A stretch of DNA of 64,000 nucleotides from Cololabis saira. Taxonomy: Eukaryota; Chordata; Actinopteri; Beloniformes; Belonidae. Numbering within the stretch: the first letter of the stretch is position 1; each line of letters begins with the position of its first letter. The translations under genes were made by a program, and so were the position numbers. The notes below the pieces were generated by a model. It was not told the DNA's origin and searched no databases. It saw only the letters and a program-made list of their open reading frames with translations. The stretch lies in the NCBI RefSeq assembly GCF_033807715.1, contig NC_084607.1:19906441-19970440 (forward strand). Reading direction: 5' to 3'. Shown here piece after piece: positions 11,746-24,534 of the stretch.

Positions 11746-12726
11746 GAAAAAATATTAACTCTATTTGTAGCTGCAGAGTAAAAAATAATCCCACGAGGAA
11801 GACAAAAATATTGCTCACGCCTCGGAGCCTCTTCAGCATAATATAGCAGTCAAAAAAGAAAAAGAAAAAAGTAAGAGTAATACAAAACATGTACTGTATG
11901 TTGTACTATTATACAAATTTATTGAAACACATGGCGAGTCAAACATTTACCAAAGCAGCTGCCAAACACTCGCAAACAAGGTAGCCGAAGACGTGGGTTG
12001 TGCAGAACTGTGGCAGTAAGACCCTACTAAAGAGTGGAGCTCCGACGAGGAGCTCTACTCCACATTGAATTGAATTGATCTTCAACATGGAGCTGTTTCA
12101 AAGAATCCATCACTGCAGAACGTGTCCAGCAAGCACATACATAAAAATTGTCATACAAATAAAAAAAACGAATGTATTGTATTTGTTTGGATTATATTGA
12201 TTATAAACATTGTGTTTGTATCTCTGAACAGATTTCTGTTATTGTCATGTGTCTTTGTCAACTGTTTCATCACCTGTTAACTGACGAACAAAGTCATTAA
12301 GATGTTGAAATTGGAAGGTAAAATTTCTATTTTGAAGTTAAAATGACATTAAATTATGTATTTCATGTGTACATTTTATTCAATGCTGAATTGTTAAATT
12401 ATAGCACATATGAACTTAATTTCATAAAGGCATCAATGCCTTTATCAACACAAATAATAGTCGTACGTACATGTGGAAGGAGATGTTTACGGCTCATTTT
12501 ATGGCGTAACTTAAATTACAGCAGTTTTTCCAGTTCCATTGAGTTTTCAGGTATAAACTTGTTACAAGAAGTGTTTCAAACGTACAGTATGATATGGTTT
12601 GAATAACAAGAGTATTTATGATTCAGCAAAATAATCTTTGTCATCTATATTTTATTCATGACCAATATCATTTTTAACTGGACAACGTTACTTGGAATAC
12701 CTAAAAGAAAAATGTAACAGCCAATT
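11746..12726. other. Intergenic, no gene seen
   Basis: AT-rich. Contains a GGAGCTCCGACGAGGAGCTC inverted repeat near 12,040-12,058 and no recognisable coding sequence. Confidence 0.5.
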
Positions 12727-12877
12727 TTAACCTATGAAGTGTACTAGGGAGTGTGTTCAAAATGTCCAAATATCACCATGAAATAATAATTAAGCCTGTT
12801 TGTAACTCTTGCAACAACTGAGCTATTGCCATCACAGACAGGGCCAGGTAACCTCAGGAAATGTGAAATGGATGAAA
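12727..12877 (+). repeat. Left member of a diverged direct repeat around an RTE fragment
   Basis: Shares GAAGTGTA, AGGGAGT-TGTTC, TTTGTAACT, GCAACAACTGAGCTA, ATCACA, CTCAGGAAA and GATGAAA in the same order with 14,291-14,454. Confidence 0.75.
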
Positions 12878-14266
12878 AGGTTCAGATTGTTGTTGGACAT
12901 CTGTGCTAGTCGCAGTTTGTCCATAACGAACACCATGTTCAAACATAAGGGTGTCCATCAGTGCACGTGGCACCAGGACACTCTAGGCCGGAGGTCAATG
13001 ATCGACTTTGTTGTCGTTTCATCTGACCTTCGGCCGCATGTCTTGGACACTCGGGTGAAGAGAGGGGCTGAGCTGTCAACTGATCACCTGGAGGTGAGTT
13101 GGATGCGCTGGCGGAGGAGGAGGTTGGACAGACCGGGCAGACACACACGGATTGTGAGGGTCTGTTTGGAACGTCTGGCCGAGCCCTCTGTCGGGGACAT
13201 CTTCAACTCCCACCTCCGGGAGCTTCTCTCAGATCCCGGGGGAGGCGGGGGACATTGAGTCCGAGTGGACCATGTTCTCTGCCTCCATTGTCGACGCTGC
13301 AGCTCGAAGTTGTGGTCGCAAGGTCTCCGGTGCCTGTCGTGGCGGCAATCCTAGAACCCGGTGGTGGACACCGGAAGTTCAGGATGCCGTCAGACTGAAG
13401 AAGGAGTCCTACCGGGCTATGTTGGCCGGTGGGACTCCTGACGCAGTAGATGGGTACCGGCAGGCCAAGTGAGCCGCGGCTCGGGCACTCCTGGAGGCAA
13501 AATCCCGGGTCTGGGAGGAGTTCGGGGAGGCCATGGAGGAGGACTTTCGGTCGGCCTCGAGGAAATACTGGCGGACCGTTCGGCGCCTCAGAAGGGGGAA
13601 GCAGTACTCTGCCGGCACCATTTATGGTGCTGGTGGGGAGCTGTTGACCTCGACTGGGGACATCGTCGGACGGTGGAAGGAATACTTTGAGGATCTCCTT
13701 AACCCAACTGACATGCCTTCCACTGAGGGAGCAGAGAGTGGGGACTCTGGGGCGTGCTCATCCATCACCCAAGCCGAGGTCACCGAGGTAGTTCGTAAGC
13801 TCCTCAGTGGCACCGGTGGTGGATGAGATTCGCCCTGAGTACCTCAAGTCTCTGGATGTCGTAGGGCTGTCTTGGTTGACACGCCTCTGCGACATTGCAT
13901 GGAGGAAGGGGACAGTACCGCTGGAATGGCAAACCGGGGTGGTGATCCCTCTGTTTAAAAAGGGGGACCGGAGAGTGTGTTCCAACTATAGGGGGATCAC
14001 ACTTCTCAGCCTCCCTGGGAAAGTCTACGCCAAGGTACTGGAGAGGAGAATACGGCCGATAGTTGAACCTCGGATTCAAACAATGCGGTTTTTGTCCCGG
14101 TCGTGGAACACTGGACCAGCTCTACACCCTCCGCAGGGTGCTCGAGGGTTCATGGGAGTTTGCCCAACCAGTCTACATGTGTTTTGTGGATCTGGAGAAG
14201 ACATTTGACCATGTCCCTCGTGCCATTCTGTGGGGGGCGCTCAGTGAGTATGGGGTCCGGGGAGTC
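12872..14266 (+). mobile_element. RTE/Rex3-type LINE fragment (endonuclease end to RT motif A)
   Basis: Frames overlap and shift along one element. At 12,943-13,120 is the endonuclease end (TWHQDTLGRRSMIDFVVVSS, then STDH). At 13,260-13,800 is the linker (SCGRKVSGACRG, RWWTPEV, LLTSTGDIVGRWKEYFEDLL). At 13,807-14,260 is the reverse transcriptase start (VDEIRPEYLKSLDVVGLSWL, FKKGDRRVCSNYRGITLLSL, CGFCPGRGTLDQLYTLRRVL, FVDLEKTFDHVPR). It stops after motif A, so the catalytic DD motif is missing, and at least four frame changes or stops mark it as dead. The clade name is from memory. Confidence 0.9.
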
Positions 14267-14290
14267 TCATTAAACTATTTGACAAAACCG

Positions 14291-14454
14291 TTAACGCTTT
14301 GAAGTGTAGCAGGGAGTATGTTCGAAATCTCAAAATACAACCAGAAGTTACAAATGGCGAGTCCTATTTGTAACTTGGCAACAACTGAGCTAATGACATC
14401 ACACGCAGCATCAATAAGTAACAGGTGAACTCAGGAAAGGTGACATCGATGAAA
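14291..14454 (+). repeat. Right member of the diverged direct repeat around the RTE fragment
   Basis: Homologous in order to 12,727-12,877 with extra bases near 14,350-14,370 and 14,400-14,415. It begins almost exactly where the RTE sequence ends. Confidence 0.75.
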
Positions 14455-14929
14455 GCCATGAATATCTTTTGCAGTTCTTTTTTACTTCAATGTGAATATC
14501 ATGTATATGTGTTTGAAGGGGATGATGTAAGAAATAAAGCAACAGTAAGAGTCCTCTTCCAATCAGGTAATATGTTATAAGCGATTTTCCTTAAAGTTTC
14601 ACACAACATAATTACTTAAAAAAAACAAGATTTACTGATAGTGTTAATAAGTACTAACCACATAAGTGCATAAACCAGTACTCCAGCTAGCAGCAGGGGG
14701 AGCCAGACGATAAGAGTCACACACAATGAGAATCCTCCCCTTCTCACACACACTCACTCACACACACGGATGTGGGAAGTTTTATCATTTCATGTCCATT
14801 TTAGGAGGAAGGAGCTGTGAAGTCACACCCATAAATAAATTAATAAGTGACATGCTTTTAAGAATGATTTTAACCGGAATTAAAATACCTGCAGATCATT
14901 TGTGTCAAAAAGATAGAAGGTGTGGAGAT

Positions 14930-15425
14930 TGAAAGTTTCCTCAGGGGGGTCGTTCACACTGGGAGGTGTGCCTGCTCCGCCCATGGGGGTGTCGTCATGG
15001 GGATCCCTCAGGCCTGGGTAGCTGGGGGGGGGCTCCACCTTCTGTGTGGGGTCTGCCCCGGTCTGTCCGGGTTGGGGGGGTCTCTGTGGGGATGCTTCTG
15101 GTGGTCGTGGTCGGTGGAGCCTCTCGGTGTGGACGGCCACCCATAGGTAGTGTTTTCCTCACCTGGATCGTTAGTGCTAAGCCATGTCACCAGTCCACTT
15201 ATTGTGTGTGTGTGTGTGTGTGTGGGTGTGGGCGTGTGAGTGTGTGCACAGGTATATGAGTGTGAGTGAGTGTGTGTGTACGCGTGGGGGGTGGGGTCGT
15301 ATGGAATGTTTTAAATTGTGTTTTTTATTGTTATTTTATTCTGCATGTAAAGCACCATGTGTTGCATTTTATATTGTATGATTTGGCGCTATACAAATAA
15401 ATAAAGTTTAAGTTTAAGTTTAAAA
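14930..15425 (+). mobile_element. LINE 3' UTR and tail, plus strand
   Basis: A G-rich block (14,940-15,140), a TG-rich microsatellite (15,205-15,275) and the ending GGCGCTATACAAATAAATAA, then repeated AAGTTT units, form the classic LINE 3' end of L2/CR1 relatives in fish. No reverse transcriptase lies upstream, so it is 5' truncated. Open frames through the G-rich part are chance. Confidence 0.65.
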
Positions 15426-15879
15426 GGATACAAGAGGTGACACAGTGGAATAATTTCATCTAAGAAACCATCAGCTCACTTTTTTAACTGTTTACCAGAT
15501 GGTGATAATTCGGACTCTGTCTTTACAGTACAACAAGCCAGAAGAAAAGGAAACAAGAGAGAATCTCTGTAAACTACAAGGTTGGACTTGTTGGTGATGA
15601 GGTAAAGACAAACATGGCATCAATCGAGTCCCGATGATTCATCCTGGCAATGCAATCATTTCATTTATTGATTCATTCCAGACATGTCAAAACCGTTGTG
15701 TAGAGCATAACAACGTTTAACACTAGTATGACTCTATGTATCTATATATAAATGGATATACACACACATACATACACACACATTTTGAACAAAAAGAACC
15801 CCTTGTAAGGCAATGCAAGCTTTACTGAGACATTAAAACATCATACATATAAAGAGCATGATTTAAAATGTAAACAAAA

Positions 15880-17516
15880 AAGAAAGAAATAAGAACAATA
15901 GGTAAAATGTCTTCAACCTGTACTTATATAAATTGAGTGTTTCAGCTAATCTGAGATTTTCTGTGAGTTTGTTCCAGACATGTGGAGCATAGAAGCTGAA
16001 TTCAGCTGTCTGATACAAAACTGGATCCAGATGACCTGAGGGGGAAGGTTCATACTGGGTCAGGAGGTTACTGATGAGTTTTGGTCCTAAACCATTCAGA
16101 GCTTTAAAGACCAGCATCAGAACTTTAAAGTCCATCCTCTGACTTTTTTGGTCTCAGTGAAGACTGGAGCAGCAGAGTTCTGAATGAGCTGCAGTTGTCT
16201 AACTGACTTTTCAGGTAGACCTGTAAAGATGCTGTTACAATAATCAAACGTATTAAATATGAATGCATGAACTTGTTTTTCCAGATCCTGTTGAAACATA
16301 AACTTTGATATATTTTTAAGGTGAAAGTAGGCTGGCTTTGTTCTTGCCTTAATGTGCTTTTCCAAACTTAGGTCTGAGACCATCACAACACCCAGATTTC
16401 TGGCCTGGTTGGTAGTTTTTTAGGTGTATAAATTGAAGCTCTGTGGTAACTTGTTATCATTTCTCTTTGTCTCCAAAGACAATTTCCTCAGTTTAGTTTT
16501 TGTTTAGCTGAAGAAAGTTGTGGCACGTCCAGTCATTAATCTCCTCAATGCATTTACCAAGAGCCTGTACAGGGCCTCGGTCTCCAGTTGAAATTGTAAT
16601 ATATTTATATATATGTGTATCATCTGCATAAATATGGTTGTTTATTTTGTTGTTCTTTATCATTTGTGCCAGTGGGAGCTTGTAGATGTTAAACAGAAGA
16701 GGTCCCAGGATGGCACCTTGGGGAACTCCACATGTGATTCTTGTCTGCTCAGATGTAAAGTTACCTCCTGTTCTCTAAATATGTTTTGAACTAGTTTAAT
16801 ACAGCTCCAGAGAGACCCACTCATATCTCCAGTCATTTGAGTAATATACATTATTGTGGTGAACTGTATCAAATGCAGCACTGAGATCCAGTAAAACTGA
16901 GACTGGCATTTTTTCCACTATCTGTATTCAGACATATATCGATAAATACTTTGGTAAAGCCAGTCTCAGTGCTGTGGTGCTGTCTAAAACCTGACTGGAA
17001 AGCATCCTAGCAGTTGTTTTGGGTTAAAAAAGAAGTTTCAATTATTATACTTAAACATTATATTTGGAATGAAATGACACTCTCTTTTCCCATTTTTCAC
17101 AAGACTTATTCCTTCCAGAGATAACCTTTACCTTAATGGGAGCAATAGTATCCATTACATTTAACATTTTAGCATTGAAGCTACTGATGAGCTCATTGAC
17201 TGAACCCCCAGACAGAGAAGGTGTTGGAGAGAAGACCTGGTTAAAGATCTCACTACTGTTTTCACTTATACACTGTTTTGAGATCACTGCTGTTGAAGCA
17301 TTTGTGTGCACTGAAAACACACGAGTGATCAAGACAGGCCCACGTCAGACACAGTAACCTTTGAAATGCTCAGACCCTCAGAGATCAGTAGGTCTAGAGT
17401 TTGCCCCCTATTGTGCGTGGCCTCTGTTACATGCTGAGTCAGCCCAGAGTTGTCCAGAGTGTTAGTTAGGTGTTTCGTCCATTTGTCCACATGGATGTTA
17501 AAATCACCAACAATCA
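15880..17516 (-). mobile_element. L2-type LINE, minus strand, internally deleted
   Basis: Reading leftwards: endonuclease MIVGDFNIHVDKW near 17,516, HVTEATHNRGQTLDLLIS, a connector (SEIFNQVFSPTPSLSGGSVN at 17,330-17,050), RT pieces near 16,900-16,500 (GVPQG-type and FLQLNK words in broken frames), and the C-terminal part at 16,386-15,863 (FIFNTFDYCNSIFTGLP, then FKVLMLVFKALNGLGPK). Stops and frameshifts occur throughout. A close copy in the opposite orientation is at 40,866-43,268. Confidence 0.85.
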
Positions 17517-17806
17517 TTTTTGCAAATAAATCTATATAAATAAATCAATGGATTTTAACTGAATGTACACAAAATAAATCAATTTATAAAATAATACCCC
17601 AATGTGCACACAGCTATCTGTATATACATTATATACATACCTATATACATGCACACGCATAACAATACACATAACACATAAACCTGTTTGACTTGTCAGA
17701 AAAGTGATAGGAAGAAGAAAAATGTATTTAATCCTACTTCTTCTCTAATAGTCTCGGTTCTGAATCTTGTGAATTTATGGAGAAAAAAAACATAAAAAAA
17801 ACTAAA

Positions 17807-18066
<260 letters not shown>

Positions 18067-18069
18067 CTT

Positions 18070-21000
18070 ATTATAAAGAGTTATAAATTCACATCCCGAC
18101 AGACATTCACACCCACATATACACCGAGAGCACCCTGACCCTGTTGGCCGGTTCAAGACACCACACACCAATCAATATTTTTTGTCTCCCAAGAAAACAA
18201 ACAAAAAAAAAGACAGAGCCTGTTCCCTACCTTGGCTGAAGAACTTCATTTAGAAAAATTTGCAGTAAAATGTTGAGACGGGAGGAGAGAGAACAGACAG
18301 GAAGAAGGAAGTGCTCCTCTGTGACCCTCACGTAAACGCAAACACGCAGATGGAAATCACAACAGCAGCAACAGTCCTGTTTCTGACACCGGGACCTCAC
18401 TAACAGCAGACTCTGAATCAATGCTCAGTCTGGGAGTATATGTTCAGTAATCACAGACTGGAGCTGAATGTCACTGAACCACTACAATCTGAATGTACAT
18501 GTAAGCTGTAGTGGAACCCAATCATGCAATGCTTTAATTCATAACTTTTGAATCTCTATTTAGTAAAACAGCCTTAATTTCAGGTCCACTTACTAACGTT
18601 TTCAGCACTTTTGACTGCCTCTCATGGTGTCAGGCTTTGTTTGTGAATTTAGAAAACACAACCAGTAAAATATTACAAAATACTGAACCTTAGTATAATG
18701 ACATTACTGTGATATCAATAGTCCTGAAAGATTTTGGTTAGTTTTTTACATTTCCCAGGACTTTTTCTTGGGCCTCAAGAGACATTACACAGCTCTTTCC
18801 AGAGTCCAGATGACATTACTTGGAAGTGAACTGATATTCATGTGATCGCTATAAATAGACATCTGCATATGCATATTAAGAAAAAGGCAAGATTCTGGTA
18901 CTGGAATACTATCTCTCTCTATATATATATGTAGCTTTGACCTGGATGACTGCTATTATGATATCTGTCATCTGCACAGAAGCTCAAAAACACTGGCTGT
19001 TGGCTCAATGATGCAGATGTTATCTGATTTTAAATAGAGTAAATCTGAACTGCTGAAAATGTTTTGGTTGGCTAAACAATATGAAGAAAACAAGTAAAAA
19101 GCTGACTTGTTTGGAAGAGCCAGCTGTTCAGGCTGCTATGAGGGAGAGGAGCCACTGAGTTAGGGCAGTAGCCCTCCAGGCAAACGCAGAGCCTGGAGCA
19201 AACTTTACAGGTTAGATATTTAGTAGCAACATTAGGGTATTTACTTCTAAGGCTGGCCTGAATTATAATGAATGAACTGGCTTTTGGAGTCTAGTAGCTG
19301 TTCAAGGAACTGCATGTATTTCCATTTCCTTGATGGTGACACTTCAGCAACTGCAGCCCCTTGTTTGAAAGCTTGTATGTGCTGTTGTAATGTACATTGC
19401 TCTTTCTTCAGTAGCAGTCTCTGGTAAACAATCAGTTAGAAGGGGGTCAATTCACAGCTTGTATTTATGACCATTTCATTCAAAATATTTATGGAAAATC
19501 TGTCCCTGTTGTATTTATAGCTCACCTCCTCTAATTTTCGTGAAAATATGCCCTGAAAAAACATTGCATACTGTTCCTATAGTGCTGTCATTTTAAATGG
19601 CAGGTTCTTCACCTGTTTTGTATAAATGCACTGAACATACAGTCTTTGAAGTACAGTGTAAGGTGTGTGTGCAAGTGGCACAAAATAACACAATTTTTAG
19701 AGATGGAACACCTGCTGTGAAAAGCATCATGAAATAGTTCACTCCACTGGGAATACAATGTCTTACCCGTTTGGTCGCTTTGACTGTCTGTTTCATTTCA
19801 TTTTTCATTTTACTGTTATTTTTCCAGCTTGCCTTTATTCATTGTGTAGAATTCCCATTTCCCTTGTTTTAAAAGCATGCATTAGGTGATTGAGATGTAA
19901 AATGTGAAGTCAGTATAATTATGTAGCTGATGGATTTTGGAGCCTATCAACTGATTTGAGCCGGTCAATTAGGCCAGCTTCAATTCGTGCAGCCAGAGAT
20001 AAGGAGAAAGAAATGAAGGAAGCAGCAGACAAGCACATCATTCCTTAGAGGACAAAACTGGAGGCTTGGGATGAAGATGGTGGCAGCACCGCTGTTTCAA
20101 GGACGGAAGAAATAGGAGCAGAAATATGTCTTGCTGGTAGAAAACAGACTGTGTTTTTCAGAAAGAGTCTTGGTTTAAACCAAAGGAGAACAGAACCTCA
20201 TTGTAAAAGAGAACATGATACGCATGGATGATCTAAATTAGATAATTTGTTAGTCTGAACATCAGGATTTATTACACAAAAGTCAGCAAGAGTAATTACA
20301 TATTCGGTTTGCTGAATTCCAAGAGTTTTTCAAATCCCAAGAGAACGTTGAAGAGCACAGGACAGGCAAACTTTGACAGATTTTCCTCTAGGCCTGCATT
20401 TGTTGAGGTCAGAGGCTTGCAGGCAATCAATATTTGGCAAGGTACCATTTAATCCATCGTTCAGAACCCAATCAGCTGAGCAGCTGCTCTGATGCACCTG
20501 ACGACTCAAAGCAAAGGACAGCGAGACGCTGGAAGGACGGAAGAGAGAGGATTTTACTTCAAACTCTGCAATTAGCTGATTTACTGTGTGTGCTGACAGT
20601 CCAGATATTAAAATAATGAAAAATGTGCAAGCTTTGAAAGTGCACAAAAGACAAAGAGAGGACAAACAGGATTACAGTTGTCTGCTGTTGCCATGACTGC
20701 TGCGTCCTCCAGTCGTCCCTGACAGAGACCATCAGATTAGCTCTGAACTCCCTCCATGATGCAACGGCCTGTGCGCTGCTCTCCACCAGACACACACTTG
20801 TACCACAACAGCTCAACAACCTCTTACGTTTGAGTTTTTCTGTGATTTTGAAGCACAACCAAAGAGAACCATTTTAACCATCTCTGTAAAGCATCTCTAC
20901 ATTAATCATTTAGATTCACTGGTAGAAAAACAATATTTCCTTCCTATGTGTTCAGCTCTTCTTGTCTGTGACACAGAAGTTTCTTGATACCGGCGACCGC

Positions 21001-21570
21001 AGCAGTCCCAATCATGCATCGTTCTACAGTCAGTGCTCAGTAAGCTGCTGAACGTAAACACTGAGAGAGAAATTAGAGGATCAATAGAAGAAGAGAGAGA
21101 GAGAACAGAAAAGCAGTGTGAGGGCGAGGAAGAAAGATATGGAAAATGTTATCCAAATATCTCAAAAATAATTGGATGGATTGTCAAACATTCATGTTCT
21201 CCAGAGGACTGGGAGGGATGTGAACATCTTTGCACAGCATCACTAGCAGACTAATATTTCTATTTCAGTTAAATATATCAGGAGCTTTTGAAAGGATGTC
21301 CCTGATATATGGTGCAGACATTAAACCTTCACATTTGACTTGTGCAAATAGCAGCAAATACATCTCATCCTCCCTCAACCTTTACAGCATCTAGAGAGTA
21401 CAGCGTCAGTGAGCACGAGGATGCAATAAAATGGTGCACGTGCAATTCTGCTTGAATGTTTTTGACAATAGATTTTCATATTTCAGAATATCTTTTACCT
21501 AAAAACATTGTCAGATTTTCAGCATCAAATTAGACTACAGCACCTGGTTTTCATCAAGGCAAAAGCTGCA
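18070..21570. other. Intergenic, no gene seen
   Basis: Ordinary AT-rich sequence on both strands. No family motif, splice pair or TIR pair was recognised. Confidence 0.45.
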
Positions 21571-21605
21571 GTCGTGAGGTCGTGAGGTCGTGAGGTCGTG
21601 AGGTC
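21571..21605. repeat. Four tandem GTCGTGAG units
   Basis: The 8-base unit is repeated four times without change, plus a partial fifth. Confidence 0.95.
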
Positions 21606-22015
21606 CACATCAGTGAGGAGGAAACCTCCAGGGTAAACAGAATATTTGAAGGCAAAATCATGGTTAAGTGTTTTCGTTTAGTGGAAGCCAAAGGTCCAAT
21701 CAGGAAAGATCAGGGATGTACAACAGTTATAAAAAGTATGCATATCCTTTTGGAGTTGCATGTTCTTAAAATAAAAAGACAGAAATAACCACATAAATGA
21801 CAGACTTGTTAAATATTTTCTGTAATTTTCCACCATACAGAAATCAACAGAAAACAGAAAGATTCACTAACTCAGAGTATATTAAATAAATATTGATTGA
21901 AAAACAATCACAGCTTGATATCACAGCCAACTAATACTTTGTGGAAGCACCGTTTGCCTTTATTATAGCATCATGTGTGAAAAAGTCTATGAACTTCACC
22001 CTCCTACAACACTGA

Positions 22016-22135
22016 CTCCAAAAAAGTAAGAATGCTGTAAATGTAAATGTGAATAAAAACGACGCAACAATTTGTAAATCTCATAAACCCGTATTTTACT
22101 CCCAATAGAACATAAAAAACATATCAGATGTTGGA
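22016..22135. repeat. Interspersed repeat, copy B
   Basis: Homologous to 10,805-10,925: CTCCAAAAAAGTAAGAATG, GTAAATCTCATAAACCCGTA, TTTTACTCCCAATAGAACAT and AACATATCAGATG. The 21,715-22,000 segment just before it (CTTTTGGAGTTGCATGTTCT, GTGGAAGCACCGTTTGCCTT) also looks like an old transposon. Confidence 0.6.
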
Positions 22136-22169
22136 ACAGAGATATTTTGCCATTTTATTGTAAAACATG

Positions 22170-24035
22170 CCTTTTACAAGAGCCCTTTTACCCTCTCAAG
22201 GAGCAATTGGCCAACAACAATCACCCCAAAAGCCAACTACTCAAGGTCAAGATCAGGACCTGCAAGACCACAAGGAAGGCCTTTCTCACAGAGGTTAATG
22301 TGAACGACCAACTGACTTCAAGTAGGAAACCCCCCCGTGCTAAAGATAAAAAAAGAGTTTGGAGAAATCAAAATTTCATCCAAGTATAAGCACGTTGAGG
22401 CTTCATGGTTGTGATATGAGAACGGCCTGTGTTATGTTTACTCAGGCTACTCCAAAGCATCATTGCCAAATCTGACAGGGTTTCCTTCAGTGAAGTGTTC
22501 TCACATTTTTGTCATAAGATGTAGAAATGTATTTCCATTTCTTTGAATCTATGACCAACCTATGGTCTTTGTTTAGGGTCTCCTCTGATTGGAAGTCCCT
22601 CATCTAACCCCAGCTTGACGCTGTTGAGTACACTTAGGGTGGCGAGACTGAGTAAAAATATATCAGTTGTGCTTCTTGTCACAGAAAACATGCTTTACTT
22701 TGGAGCATACTTAGGACTGAACTATTATGTAATGCAAAGCTTAAATATTTTAATATCTGTACAGAAGAGCATAAAACACTCATTTTGTCAAAATCTGTAT
22801 ATTTTCATCTCGTTGCAGCATTGTTGATTTCAGAAAGAAAAAAAAAATACAGAAATTTGAGTCAACAAATGCACACACACCGACACACAAACGTCTCCAT
22901 CGTGCATTTGACTTGCCATCATCACACAAGCACAGCCTGTTCTCACATGTACCCACACATTCCCAAATGACTCATCTAGAATAACACAAGAGGCGTATCA
23001 AAATAGACATTAATACCCTCATGAAAATAAACAGGGAGGCCCAGCAGAAATAAACACCGGTCAGCAGGCTTGGTCCGCAGACCATGAGAGTGAGCTCCTA
23101 CTGTTAAAATAACAGACTAAAACACTGGGCCGAAACCCCAGCTTCATCTGCCTTAAGTGAACGAGCAGCTCTCCAGCTTAAATGAGTAATGGGTGCTCTT
23201 CGCGGAGGCAAAACACTTTACAAGGATATGTGTCAGCAGGAATATCAGCAGCACGTTGACTGACTGACGGAGGTCAGATTAATTTAAGATAGAGCAGTAG
23301 TAAAGCAAACAAAAAAAGAGAGGAAGATGAGCATTCCTCAAATGATTTAATATGCTGGTGCTATCTTTTTCTACACAAACAAAATATTTATTATCCTAAG
23401 ATTTTATCTTGATCACCAACCAGGGATCAACACACTGAAATAGCTTTCCAAGCTATCTTACAGTGTTTTACACCACTGATGAGATTACATATTGCAATGA
23501 GCATAAAAGAGGATGTTTAACATTATAATTGCTCAACTACAAAACGTACAGTTGAATATGTAAGCACGTTGAATAATCTCTGCTTTTTTACATGACATTT
23601 TTCTGCTGCTTTATACTCTTATTTCAGAATTGTTGTTCGGTCACTTGGGGCATTTGGATAACTAATGCACAATATAATCAATAATTGTGTGAGAATGTGT
23701 TACAACAGATCTACAATAAGAACAGTCATTTTCATCAAAAAGTCATTAAAATTCATGTTTCCTGTATAAGCTGCAGCTTTGAAGTGATATAAACATCCAT
23801 GCATGAGAAAGGAGACATTATTCTGAAACAGACTATTGCGCACAATGAGTATATTTAGTTTGATTTTTCTTGAAAAGGCATTCTTGTTTTGTTTAGTTTT
23901 TTATATATTTTCAGGTGGAATCCATAGTAAAGGGCCATAGAGTTTGACTTTTTTTGTTGTTTTTAACCATTTTAAAAGATTTATAAGATTACTTTTTTAA
24001 GATGTATCCTGAGCAAATCCACAATAAATGCCCTC
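22170..24035. other. Intergenic, no gene seen
   Basis: No coding sequence recognised. The 23,030-23,290 segment is less AT-rich than its surroundings and would be worth testing for conservation. Confidence 0.4.
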
Positions 24036-24039
24036 AATG

Positions 24040-24530
24040 TTGAGGGTTTCTACTAGGAAACCGACGCCAACTAAAGTCTCATACAGAAGATGTAAGTAAG
24101 TAAGTAAGTAAACAAACACATCTTTCACAGAGAGAGGCTCACAAAGTGCTTCACAAGGTGAAAGACACAGATTTAAGAAGTAAAAGAGAGTCAAAAATAG
24201 ATTCACAAATAAAAAAATTAAACCATAAAAATACAAAGACAACAACAGACAGAAACAAATATCATTAATGTACACTTTTTTACGAAAAAAGTGTACCTAT
24301 GCAGGTGTGCTTTAATATGTTTTTTAAAAATATCCACAGTGTCTGAGTGTCTCCGTCCTGTGGAAGAGCTTTCATCAGCCTGGGAGCAACTCTCTGCCTC
24401 CCTTTGCTCTGAGCCCGGTCCAAGGCACAACCAGACCTGAGAGACCTACTGGTGTCTGACCGTGGAGAGCTCTGAAAGTCAAAAGTTAAACTTTAAAATC
24501 AAGCCTGTAACTGACAGGAATGGTGAATGA
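24040..24530 (-). mobile_element. LINE 3' end (L2-like), minus strand
   Basis: Minus-strand words such as GTGAAGCACTTTGTGAGCC and repeated TTAC units (24,090-24,110) are a LINE 3' tail. The segment 24,300-24,480 reads in broken frames like the C-terminal end of an L2-type reverse transcriptase (RAKGGRELLPG and neighbours). Confidence 0.55.
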
Positions 24531-24534
24531 TGTT

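Noticed and set aside
14880..15259. Gly/Pro/Trp-rich open frames on both strands
   Set aside because: They lie in the G-rich LINE 3' UTR, where stops are rare by composition.
20330..20858. Overlapping minus-strand frames of about 100 residues
   Set aside because: No family motif and no supporting splice or transposon context.
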